From: Siderastrea radians
Taxonomy: Eukaryota; Cnidaria; Anthozoa; Scleractinia; Rhizangiidae
Reading direction: 5' to 3'
Assembly (NCBI GenBank): GCA_964017195.1
Contig: OZ024890.1
Span: forward strand, 69,493,376 to 69,557,375
Length of the DNA stretch: 64,000 nt
Under the pieces are notes generated by a model. That model had not been told where the DNA came from, did not search any database, and worked only from the letters and a program-made list of their open reading frames with translations. Positions 11,389 through 20,461 of this stretch are shown here, one piece after another; position 1 is the stretch's first letter, and every line of letters begins with the position of its first letter. The translations under genes were made by a program, and so were the position numbers.

Positions 11389-12820
11389 AAACTCGATCTT
11401 TCTCATACTCAAGAGGTGTACGTCAAGGATGTATTTTAAGTCCTCTTTTATTTAACCTCTATATAAACAATTTGCCGTATTTATTCGAAAACACGTTGTC
11501 TGATCCATTTGTTCTTCCAAATGGAACAAAAATAAATTCACTATTGTATGCAGATGATTTGATTATCCTATCAAGATCCAAAACAGGATTACAAAACTGT
11601 TTAAACACTCTCTCTTCATATTGCAAAATATGGATGCTAAAAGTCAATCCCAAGAAAACAAAAATAATGATTTTCCAAAAACGCCCAAGGAAATCCGTTG
11701 ACATCAACTTCAACATAGGCACCGAGCCAATTGAAATTGTTCAAGAATACACCTATTTAGGTACACGTTTAACTCCAACGGGAAACTTTACTCTTGCAGT
11801 CGAACACTTGAAAGAAAAAGCCCTGTACGCCTTTGCTAGTATACGAAAACAAACACTTCTCAATAGACTTAATCCCAATACCGCATCTCAGATTTTTGAC
11901 ACAATGATATTTCCGATCTTAAGTAAACACTACTTAGAAGTAAACAATAAGGCCTCTAACGTAGCTTGCAGAGCCGAACTTGGAAGATTACCGCTAATAA
12001 TCCCAATTAATCAGAAAATTATGAAATATTTTGTTTATCTAAACAACAAAGATAATGACTCTATAGTCAAACAATCTTTCCTCATGTCGAAGAATCTACA
12101 TTTCATTAATAACTCCGGATTTTATTCCAATTTTATGAACTTGATAGAACAATATCATGTATCCAATTTAGATCCTGAATCTTTAGATAATGATAGAATT
12201 AGGCGATATACAACTAATATGAAAGAGAAATATATATCCTCCTGGCGACACAGCCTTGAACATTCAAAGAAATTAGAATTTTATAAAGTTTTTAAGGATG
12301 ATTACGTTACATCTGATTATTTAAACCAGCTAAGAAACTTTAATGAAAGACGAAATTTAGTGAAGTTTAGAGTAAGTAATCACAAACTTATGATTGAACT
12401 AGGTCGATATCAAACCGATCATATGCCCAGAGAAACTAGATTATGCCCATTGTGTAAATCAAATCAAGTAGAAAATGAAACTCATTTCTTGTTGCAATGT
12501 AGCAAATACTCTCTGCAGAGGCAGACATTCTTCAATCGAATCAATGAAATAATACCTGATATTGAAAGGAAATCAACCTCAGAAAGCATAAAACTTCTCA
12601 TGAACTCTAACGACTATCATGTGAATAAGCTAGTAATGAAGTTTATTTCCTTGTGTATGAATATACGTGATACATTGTTATTATCAAGTGAAAGTGATGT
12701 AACTTAGGTTCATTAGCATAATATTACAGTAATATTAGTCTTGTTTTGTTATTAATTACTATAAATATGCTTTTGCAATACTGTAAAATCTTGCGGTCAT
12801 GCAAATAAAGCAATTTACTA
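11389..12820 (+). mobile_element. 5'-truncated APE-type LINE inserted in the minisatellite
   Basis: About 1430 bases match the 3' third of the longer element at 38334-42584. It starts mid-RT just before RSFSYSRGVRQGC. It carries the YADD catalytic box (SLLYADDLIILS), a C-terminal CPLC...HFLLQC zinc motif, and a 3' UTR ending AAATAAAGCAATTTACTA. The frame is open for about 440 residues to TAA near 12707. Relative to the longer copy it has an in-frame 90-base deletion near 11924. Both ends abut minisatellite, with 5' junction TGTCTACA/AAACTC and 3' junction TTTACTA/CTACAATAGG, so a CTACA duplication is possible. Confidence 0.9.
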
Positions 12821-12976
12821 CTACAATAGGAACAGCTATCTACGGTGTCTACAGTAGGAACAGCTATCCACAGTGTCTACAGTAGGAACAGCTATCTACA
12901 GTGTCTACAGTAGGAGCAGCTATCTACAGTGTCTACAATAGGAACAGCTATCTACAGTGTCTACAATAGGAACAGC
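12821..12976 (+). repeat. 28-bp minisatellite, left array (3' part)
   Basis: The same 28-base unit and orientation resume after the LINE for about five and a half copies. The array ends abruptly inside a unit (AGGAACAGC) where Polinton coding sequence begins. Confidence 0.93.
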
Positions 12977-14370
12977 CCGTGCAAAGAAGCGTATGAGATG
13001 TTGAAAGAAGCTGTTGTTGGAGGACCGAGCCTTGTTTTCACAAGATATCATGAAGTTGGAGTTACGAAAATAAGGTCTCATCGAATAGCAGAACCTCGTT
13101 TTTGCAAAAATATAGTGGGTTACGACGCCAACGCTTTGTATTTGTCAACCATGCTTAGAGACATACCTTGTGGAAAAGGAAGGGTTGTGCATTACAACAA
13201 CGAAGCCGCCGCTCCCATACTGACACAAAGGCTCAAAGAAGAAAAATGGTTCGGATTTGCAGAAGTTGATATAGAGATCCCTGAGCACTTACACCCAAAG
13301 TTTGAGGAAATGTGTCCGTTCTTCTGCAACAAAGAGGTCCCTGTTGAAGCTGTGCCGCAGCATATGCTTGACTATCTTAAACGCACAAAAAGGAACCGCG
13401 GAGACGGAAAGAAGTTAGTGGGAGCATTGTCTGCAAAGAAGATATTATTATACGCACCTCTTCTTAGATGGTATCTTGAGCATGGAGCAGTGATCACAAA
13501 TGTTTATCGGACTATTGATTACCAACCAACAAAAATATTCACTTGGTTTGTGGAGCAAGTGACTGAAGCTCGTAGAACTGGAGATAAAGAAAAAAGCAAG
13601 GCGCTGCTGGCTGAGGTATTCAAACTGTTAGGAAATAGTGGGTACGGAAAGCTTATCGAAGCCTTGGAGAGGCAAACAAAAGTTACTTACACCAAAGACG
13701 AAAAGATGGTTGATAGAGCTTTGCGAAGCGCATATTTCAGTGATCTTGACGAAATTGGGGAAGCGTATGAGCTGGAAAGCCGAAAGTCACGGATCGCAAT
13801 CAGAAGACCATTTCAGGTAGGAATAGCTGTATATCAACTGGCCAAACTTAGAATGCTTGAATTCTATTATGACTTTCTTGACAGATATTTTGACAGAAAA
13901 GATATCGAATTGATTCAGATGGACACAGACAGCAATTATATGGCAATTAGCGCAGAAAAGTTGGAAGACGTCGTCAAACCAGAGCTGCAAATAGAATTTG
14001 ATGCAAAAAAGAAAGAGTGGTTAGCTTGGGATAAGTGGAGCAGTCGGTCGCCTGGGTTATTTAAACTCGAGTGTGAAGGCAGCAGAATGATAGCACTCTG
14101 TTCAAAATGTTATTACGTTGACGAATCTGAGGGTAAAAAAAAAGAAGTTCAGCACAAAAGGGGTGTCGAAGAAACAAAACGAGATCACATGGCAGCGTTT
14201 CATGAAAGCTTTGGAAGGCAGCAAGGACATAGCAACTAATAGAGGTTTTAGGATGCGGGACGGGCAGATGGTTACTTACGAACAGCAGAAGCTGGGGTTG
14301 AGTGCTTACTACGACAAACGCTGGGTATTGGAAGACGGTATTCACACAGAACCGATCGAGTTTCATTGTC
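12977..14370 (+). pseudogene. Polinton protein-primed DNA polymerase B, N-terminally truncated and frameshifted
   Basis: This is the family B replicative polymerase of the element. Polymerase motifs are visible in order: motif A (GYDANALYLSTM), motif B (KLLGNSGYGKLIE) and motif C (IQMDTDSNYMAIS, catalytic DTD). The C-terminal region ends near YYDKRWVLEDGIHTEP. The exonuclease domain and the start are missing because the reading frame emerges directly from the minisatellite at 12977. The first frame runs to 14239. The true C-terminus continues in another frame, with the switch in a run of nine A near 14134-14143. The gene is convergent with the integrase and ends near 14370. About 450 residues are present, against more than 1000 for intact Polinton polymerases. 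Confidence 0.9.
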
Positions 14371-15369
14371 AGATTGCTGGTGGTAGTTGTGTATCTGGAG
14401 GGACAACCAAAAGCTCTTCGCGGACAAACCAGCTTTTGGTCCGTCAAACAAATAATAGATAACCGGTGCGTCTGGTTTTATCATAATTTTTTCAATCTCG
14501 TTAATATTCAAAGACCAGATTGGGTCGGTAGCTCTTCGCCGGCCACCTTCAAGTTCACCAGGTTGATAGAGATAGCGAACACTTAAACCGGAGGGGAGCT
14601 TTTTTTCGTTTTCACCAACGGGTCTCAAATAAGGTGTCGAGGGTTTGGATGGAACAGTTTTCTCTTTGATGGCATCAACAGGTTTTTGACTAGTCAGTCG
14701 AGTGACTTCCTTATTCAAAGCTGAAATAACAGCGGGCAGTCGGGCCACCCATTCAGTCGATCTTTTATCTTCTGGGAGGCGCATTTCAACCCCATACTGG
14801 TGTCCAAACAGTCGTTCAGCCAGGGTGCGGTTGAATCTTTCAACGATAGCTTGATCACGGTGAATATCCACACGACCACGTCTAACCTCGACATTATGTT
14901 TCGAAAGCAGTTGATTCACAGCGCCCATAAACTCACGACCAGGATCGACCTGAAGCAGTTTCGGCCACTTCAAAGGACCACGACTATAAATCCGTTCCAG
15001 AGCAGCTGCGTCTTCTTTAGCCTCTTTTGTAGTCAACGGTTCGGCCTCTTTGAATCGAGAGGCCACATCTACCACTGTGAGGACATATTTAAAAGTTTTA
15101 CGGGAGCGTGGTGGGCGATCGTGTGGGAGATACAGAAGATCGGCTTGGTGAACTTTGTTTGGAACAGGAACATCAAATTTCGGTCTTGGAATGTACCGTG
15201 GGGCTGGTAAATAAACTTGCCAAAGAGCTTGCTTCATCAACCAGTTTTGAGCCACATCTTCCGAGACTTTCGCTGCCTGGGCTAATTTCTTAATTGCTGC
15301 AAACCCTTTCCAATACCCTTGCGGGCTGTAATAAATTTTTGACAACTTATTGAAAATACGGGAGCTCAT
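14369..15369 (-). pseudogene. Polinton retroviral-type integrase, frameshift near the C-terminus
   Basis: This is a DDE integrase that would insert the element. The start Met is at 15369. A zinc-free N-terminal segment is followed by the catalytic core: first Asp in HQADLLYLP, second Asp in LLQVDPGREF, Glu in DQAIVERFNRTL. The C-terminal chromodomain-like region contains YLRPVGENEK and ends near YLFDGPKAG. At about 14428 one base appears to be lost, so the frame diverges and reads on across the PolB end to 14272. In the alternative frame a stop lies at 14369-14371. It is convergent with PolB and divergent from the next gene, with 24 bases between start codons. Confidence 0.88.
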
Positions 15370-15393
15370 TGTATATCATACACGATAAAAAAA

Positions 15394-15869
15394 ATGTACG
15401 ACCCATTTGGTTGGTTGCAAGGTCAGAAAATTTCGGCGAAAAAAATTCAAGAAACATTGCAAAAAAAAAAATAAATTCATACCTATTATCAAAAAAGATT
15501 TATCGTTGTCCTTCATGCGAGGAGCAATTAATTTATGTGGTGAATGAGTTCTGTCGTGCATGTCCAAAATGTGGTAGAGCGTCTGATTTTGATGATGAAC
15601 AGTTTCAAGAAGAAAATCGGGAAAGAATTTTCACTGCGACTAATTTTCATTTAAAAAGTGTTTTGCGGAAATGGAACATTTACAAAATGTTTTCTTCCAG
15701 CGAGGTAGATTTTCTTGGTAACGTTATTGCTCAATTTCAGAAGATGTCCGGCAAGTCAGTGAACTACCCCTGTTTTCTGTACAATTATTTTGAAATAGTA
15801 CCTTCTGAATGCTGGCCCAACAAAAAAGAAATATGGAATCTATTTCTCATCACCTTCCAAAAAGCTTAG
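15394..15869 (+). pseudogene. VLTF3-like zinc-ribbon protein with an A-run frameshift
   Basis: An ATG at 15394 opens MYDPFGWLQGQKIS, which hits a stop at 15472 immediately after a run of 11 A (15461-15471). The downstream frame continues with a zinc ribbon (CPSCEEQ ... CRACPKCG) and then NFHLKSVLRKWNIYKM and IAQFQKMSG before the stop at 15869. The Cys pattern and the later region resemble the poxvirus/NCLDV late transcription factor VLTF3 family, which some Polinton-like viruses encode. The similarity is judged by eye, so the function (late viral transcription) is inferred. The ORF without the N-terminal part has no ATG before its zinc ribbon, which supports the ATG at 15394 plus a one-base indel. 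Confidence 0.5.
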
Positions 15870-15921
15870 CAAGCTGGTGGCTCGCAAAACAGGAGTTTGA
15901 TAAATGGTGGTTGAAAACTAA

Positions 15922-16702
15922 TCAAGGTTCTTCATAAACATTTTCATATTTGCCTGTTTTCGGATTTTTTACCAAACGCATGACAGTACCTTTTTTTGGA
16001 TGAGTCCAAAATTTCTTGCTTGTGACACCAGTATGTCCCATGAAAGCATTTTTCGCAATATCACCTTTCCAATACCGATCGAAAACAGGTTTTGTTGAAG
16101 GAATTAATTTTTTTGTAACTTTTTCAGCATATTTGGCAACTTCCCAGGGTTTAAAACCCAACCCTAATTTTTGTTTGGCATTGATTGCATTTCTTGCAGC
16201 CGCATGACCCCACTGTCTCTGTTTGTCAGGAACAGCGTCAAGAGACAACCATTTTTTTATCCGCTTTGTGTTTGTATTTTTTGAGATTTTCACCGTATTT
16301 TTTTTCACGGTTGGAACAAACATCATAATCGACATCATGTTGCATAGCAATCGCATCTGTTGCACCTGTTGGTGGTTGATATATTTCCAGAATTTCACCC
16401 GTTTCTGGGTCATATTTCACCTGCTTTTCAAGAGGGTTATATGGCCCTGTGAAATTATGTCCCGGCAATGTCCAATCTTTTTTTGGTTTCGGAAATTTAC
16501 CAATTGCTGCATGTATATCAATACCACTGCCCTCCACGTTTTTCGGCATAAAACTTGTTTTTGTTATTCCACAACTAGCACATTTTGCCTTTAAGAGTTT
16601 TCTTTTTTTCTTTGTGATTACAACCTTTTCACTTCCCTGCACATTGGGTGTGTCTCGTTCCTCTTTCACACAATATATTATTGGATACTTTTTTCCGTTC
16701 AT
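15922..16702 (-). pseudogene. Polinton PLA2-domain (parvovirus VP1-type) capsid-associated protein, frameshifted
   Basis: The start Met is at 16702. The first frame has a CASC pair near residues 40-43, a Gly-Ser-Gly site (NVEGSGIDI), then LPGHNFTGPYNPL (Ca-binding loop type) and the PLA2 His-Asp dyad in AMQHDVDYD. The frame breaks in a T7 tract at 16252-16258. The second frame continues with LSLDAVPDKQRQWGHAAARN and a basic tail to 15922. In parvoviruses this domain breaches endosomal membranes. Similar domains are known in Maverick/adintovirus virion proteins, so an entry role is likely but inferred. Two overlapping ORFs (16702-16238 and 16413-15922) together make one protein of about 255 residues. 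Confidence 0.75.
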
Positions 16703-16726
16703 CTTATATTTAATTAATAAATTTTT

Positions 16727-17059
16727 TTAAATCAGTAAAAATTGTTTTAACACCTCTTCACCGCGTTTTAGAAAAATTTTTTCAAATTTTAACCTTTCTT
16801 CATTGCTTTTTAAGGAGATTCTTTCTTGTTTAATTTTGAATTCTATTTCTAATTCTAATTCTATTTTTTTCTTCAAATTTTTTATAATATTCATCAATTA
16901 CTTCATCATTTTCTTCATTTTCTTTATATTTTAAATTTTTTCAAACAGCTCTTTTCCACGTTTCAAAAAAGCTTTTTCAAATTCCAAAACTTTTTCATTC
17001 CATTCAATTTCTTTTTTACACTTTTCAATTCTATTTTTTAATGATTTATAATCTTTCAT
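16727..17059 (-). pseudogene. Lys/Glu-rich coiled-coil ORF with a repeated FEKxFLKRG motif (broken)
   Basis: Two short frames were found by reading the minus strand. The first, 17059-16931 (42 residues), starts MKDYKSLKNRIEKCKK and ends with EFEKAFLKRGKELFEKI. The second, 16894-16727 (55 residues), ends with KFEKIFLKRGEEVLKQF. The shared block (FEK-x-FLKRG-x-E) at the ends of both shows an internal duplication. Between them a third frame reads an acidic stretch (ENEENDEVIDEYYKKFEEK), so one coiled-coil protein of about 110 residues with two A-run frameshifts is plausible. I do not recognise the family. It lies between the protease and the PLA2 gene on the same strand, so it may be a Polinton structural gene. 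Composition bias could mislead here. Confidence 0.4.
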
Positions 17060-17105
17060 TCTGAGTTCTTCATATTTTTTCTATCCAATTTCACCCCTCA
17101 CTTTT

Positions 17106-17582
17106 CTATCCGTGAACCACAAATCCATTTTGTATATATGAAGAAAAATAATTTTTCACTATTTCCTCATTTTGAAGTAAATCGTTGGAGAACATTTTCA
17201 AAATATCGGCAAAACTTGTTCCTTTATTTCTTTCGTTTAAAAAGAGAAGGCAGTAATAACCACATCTCACACTTTGTTCCCATTGAATTTGGTTATCGTT
17301 TCTGAAAAAATGTTTCATCCCATGCATTGACATCTCTTGTTCCCATTCCAAAGGTGGTGGAAAGCCAAATGAATCGAAATACTCGTAAAAACCTTTTCCT
17401 TTTGGCCAACAACATACCCAGTGAGTTCCCAAACTTCCAAAATCATCCAAGTTGATAATGCATGGAGAATGAAACAAGGGTTTTTTTTCGTTTCTGCTAA
17501 AAATACCTTTGATGGGGATTCGTAAAAAGTTGCACCATTTTCTCAGGTCAATGTTGGATAGAGGTTTATCTTCAAATTTCAC
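17106..17582 (-). CDS. Adenain-like (Ulp1/C48-C5 fold) maturation cysteine protease
   Basis: An intact ORF of 158 residues. The catalytic His is in GTHWVCCWP, the acidic residue follows in YFDSFGFP, the Gln is in IQWEQS and the nucleophile Cys is in RCGYYCLLFLN, in the order His-Asp-Gln-Cys of adenovirus protease. In adenoviruses and Polintons this enzyme cleaves virion precursors during maturation. Candidate Gly-X-Gly sites occur in neighbouring proteins. Its start overlaps the stop of the upstream pX-like gene by four bases, indicating co-expression. It is one of the few intact genes in this element. Confidence 0.9.
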   Translation of the reverse strand: MKFEDKPLSNIDLRKWCNFLRIPIKGIFSRNEKKPLFHSPCIINLDDFGSLGTHWVCCWPKGKGFYEYFDSFGFPPPLEWEQEMSMHGMKHFFRNDNQIQWEQSVRCGYYCLLFLNERNKGTSFADILKMFSNDLLQNEEIVKNYFSSYIQNGFVVHG

Positions 17583-17965
17583 TTTTTTTTAAAACGATAA
17601 TAATCCTCCCAAGTTCCATAAGAAGGTGGTGGTTGAATTTGCACCCCTTTACCTTTTGGTATTCCTGGTGATCGTCTTGTTCGTGGTGGTGGCGGTGGTG
17701 GTGGTTGCGTTTGCATACCTTTTCCACTCTGAGAAGTACTTTGAATCTGTGTCTGGCTTAATTTTATTACCATTCCTTTCCCTGCCGCTGATCTTTTTTT
17801 CAATCGCGCGATTTGAGTTTCAGTGAGAAGAAGTTCGTCACCGCGCCCAATTTGGTCTCGTTTAACTTTCAGATTAACAGGTGTCTTCGTAACATAAGCT
17901 TTTTGAAGTTTCTTTTTCTGACCATCAGTCAGTGCGATTTTGAATGGATGATAAGTTGTGCTCAT
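17579..17965 (-). CDS. Basic pX-like virion protein (probable)
   Basis: An intact ORF of 128 residues. The N-terminal part has LTDGQKKKLQKA and a second copy of the pattern, LTETQIARLKKR. Three GKG(M/V) steps follow (AAGKGMVIK, SGKGMQTQ, PKGKGVQIQ), then a poly-proline tract and a basic end. It is Lys/Arg-rich and small, as expected of adenovirus pX-type core proteins that adintoviruses also carry, but assignment by eye is tentative. It sits directly upstream of the protease with a 4-base overlap. The repeated Gly-Lys-Gly steps may be protease sites. Confidence 0.5.
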   Translation of the reverse strand: MSTTYHPFKIALTDGQKKKLQKAYVTKTPVNLKVKRDQIGRGDELLLTETQIARLKKRSAAGKGMVIKLSQTQIQSTSQSGKGMQTQPPPPPPPRTRRSPGIPKGKGVQIQPPPSYGTWEDYYRFKKK

Positions 17966-18010
17966 TGTGTATATTGTATTCAGAATTTTTTTAAAAATTT
18001 TTTCATTTGT

Positions 18011-19254
18011 CTAAACGACGACAAGCTCATTACCAATTTGCTTCAACACAAATTCTTGTTCATTCAAAACCGCGGCGAAGATTTTATAATCTTGAGCGTT
18101 AGCAGGTTCGTTATGTTTGTAACGAAAATAAAGGATTTGTGGGTCCCCTGTCAAACTTTCTTTGGCATTTCGTAAATCGAAGTATATAATTGGGTATAAC
18201 TTCTCAAAGTTTGCGACTTGTAGCTGAACACCAGTGTTGTAGTCGTTTTTTCTGTATCTGAAATTTATCAAATATCATTATCATTATCGTATTCAATCTG
18301 AGGGTAAAAGTTTGTTCCGCATTGGAGGCTGCAAGTTTTCAATCTTGCTGAGTCATCACCAACGATATCAAATGTGTCAAAAATGTAAGGATTTTGTGTG
18401 TAACGATTTACTTTACGAGCTTGTTGAAAGAATACAAAGACATGTTTGGGGTTTATTATTCCACTCCCAATCATGAACATACCATTCTCGTCCCTTCTTT
18501 CACTCAAATAAAAAATATTTTCTTTCAGGTATTTCCATCGGGTTGGTTTTAAGAAATTTTCATTTACAAAGGTCTGTCCTTTACCAGTGAAATGTAATTG
18601 TGGAACCCATAATTCTAATTTGCGAACAACAATTCTTCGAGGTGTTCCATCATTTTGGTAAATCAATTCTCTATCATCTTGTAAAGTAATAAGAAACTCA
18701 AGCTGCATTGGCGGCAGCAGCCTGTCGGAAAGCCCTTCGAAAAAGGAGTATCTGTTTAAAGGAATTGTTGTCTGAACCATCTTTCCACCATGTGAAATAA
18801 GCGCCCTTGATCTCATTCCAAGATTCGTCGCATTTGCATCAGTCGCTGTGGTTGCGTCAGTGTCAAGATACCAAAACTGATCTTTTGCCACGCTTCTTGA
18901 AAAATCATCAGAAAAATCAAGCAGATTTTTGATGAAAATGAATTTGTGGATATTATTCGCATAGTAAAGTTCTTTGCCGGAGTTGACCCTCAAACTTTTA
19001 ATCAATGAAAAAGAACCGTTTATCAGAGCTGATCCGGTGTCAGCGGCAACATTACCTCCATTTGCTGTTGCTTCAAACTTGAAATCTACGCGGAAATAGG
19101 CATTATACCAATCATAAAAATTGTCCCTGTCCATCAACTTGAAAGTGTAACCCTCTTTCTCTTGAGTGTCACCATTAGCGGGTAAGAGGATAGGGGTGGT
19201 TAAATTGAATTTGACATATTTTTCACTCTCGAGGTATGGTTGAATTCTGAACAT
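18011..19254 (-). pseudogene. Polinton major capsid protein (double jelly roll), split by a frame break
   Basis: The first frame (19254-18268, 328 residues) starts MFRIQPYLESEKYVKFNL and contains LMDRDNFYDWYNAYF, FIKNLLDFSDDFSRSVAK, IPLNRYSFFEGLSDRLLPP and a late CGTNFYPQIEYDNDND. It stops at 18268. The second frame (18271-18011) resumes with RKNDYNTGVQLQVANF, YPIIYFDLR and GNELVVV, the expected C-terminus of the same protein. The segment between the two is shorter than in homologues as I recall them, so a small deletion plus frameshift at about 18255-18275 broke the gene. The product would form the hexameric capsomer of an adenovirus-like shell. The second piece has no ATG of its own. Confidence 0.85.
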
Positions 19255-19297
19255 AACAACAAGCTTTTATATTAAAAGAAAAAAAAAATTTTTGCGC

Positions 19298-19675
19298 TTA
19301 AATTTCGTTTGCCAAAATTCGATTCAATTTTATCAGAGCCTCATCTGATTTTTTTGGTAGTTTATTTTGTAAAATGTTTGTAAGTTTATTTTGTGCATCC
19401 TTACTCATTTGTTTTTTCTTTCGCTCTTGCAGTATTTTTCGTATTTGTTTCAAACCTTTTTCGACAGCAATTTCACCAACTTTCTGACCCGCTTTTTCAG
19501 CGAATGTTTTTGCGGTTTTTTCGGCAGTTTTCTTTGCCACGTTCTTCACAACGCCTTTCAATACTTTACCAACGGTCATAAGGGTGTCACGTATCACACC
19601 CGACCCTTTATGTTTATAGCGAAAAGTTCCGGTTTTTTCATCAAAAAATTTTGCCCACTCGCTCGGATGATTCAT
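19298..19675 (-). CDS. Small basic amphipathic protein, possible pVI-like virion protein
   Basis: An intact ORF of 125 residues, starting MNHPSEWAKFFDEKTG. A Gly-Ser-Gly site (KHKGSGVIRD) near residue 25 is followed by a long, lysine-rich amphipathic helix (GKVLKGVVKNVAKKTAEK ...) and a basic tail. It lies between the major and minor capsid genes on the same strand. A short N-terminal leader, a Gly-X-Gly protease-like site and then an amphipathic helix are the layout of adenovirus protein VI, the membrane-lytic cement protein. This is a structural analogy only and I see no direct sequence homology. Confidence 0.45.
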   Translation of the reverse strand: MNHPSEWAKFFDEKTGTFRYKHKGSGVIRDTLMTVGKVLKGVVKNVAKKTAEKTAKTFAEKAGQKVGEIAVEKGLKQIRKILQERKKKQMSKDAQNKLTNILQNKLPKKSDEALIKLNRILANEI

Positions 19676-19700
19676 GGTTGTATATTAATGAAAATAAAAT

Positions 19701-20461
19701 TCATTCTTGTTTTATCATTAAATTAACCAAAATATCTATCCCGTTAAGATCCAGAGCACCACCAATTCCGTCAGTAACTCTAATCCTTACCGAATCGATA
19801 ATTTTTTTGTTCACATTATGCCAATTGAGAATAAGCGGTTCTTTTTCAAATGGATAACTTTTTTGAAGCATGGCTGTTGAAAAACTGAATATGACATCTC
19901 TTGGAACATTGTTTGATTCCCGGGTGATCAGATCACAGTGGATAAACACCCAATCAACACCTCTTGTAATATCTGGTAGGTTTCTTCCGACACTATCTCC
20001 ACTCAAAGTCACTTTTCCATAACCAATTAAATCAGAAAAAGATCCTTGAGATAAGTCAAGCTCATAATCATCATGAATTAAAATGACAGCTCTGTAAACC
20101 GTCATATCGAAATACATTTTGAAAATGAAATCACTTTTTTCAACTTTTGGATCTACTCTACCGACGTGTTTCTGAATAAAATGGTTAATGTCTTCGTAAT
20201 CATACATTCCATTTGGGAAAGTCAAAGTTTTCCAAACTTGTTCTGTTTTTTTTCTCCAGCGAATTTTGTTATTATCATAAGCGGCATCTATATTATACCA
20301 TGAATAACTCATTGAGATATGTTTCAATGCTGCTTGATATTTTTTTTTGTATCTAAATAAATTGGAGTTGGAAAATTAATTGTGAAATCATGTGGAACAT
20401 TCTGGTCTCCATTTCTTTGGAGTTTTGCGAGTTTTGAGCTGAGAATGAGATCAAAAGACAT
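19701..20461 (-). pseudogene. Polinton minor capsid (penton, single jelly roll) protein, frameshifted
   Basis: The ATG at 20461 opens MSFDLILSSKLAKLQRNGDQ and runs into a stop after a run of nine A on the sense strand (T9 at 20340-20348). The second frame then carries MSYSWYNIDAAYDNNKIRW, FPNGMYDYEDINHFIQ, SDLIGYG and DLITRESNN, a pattern typical of Polinton penton proteins, to the stop at 19701. About 250 residues are expected. It would form capsid vertices together with the major capsid protein. The 5' end overlaps the stop of the PPxY gene by 11 bases, so the capsid genes look co-transcribed. A single-base loss in the homopolymer explains the break. Confidence 0.8.
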
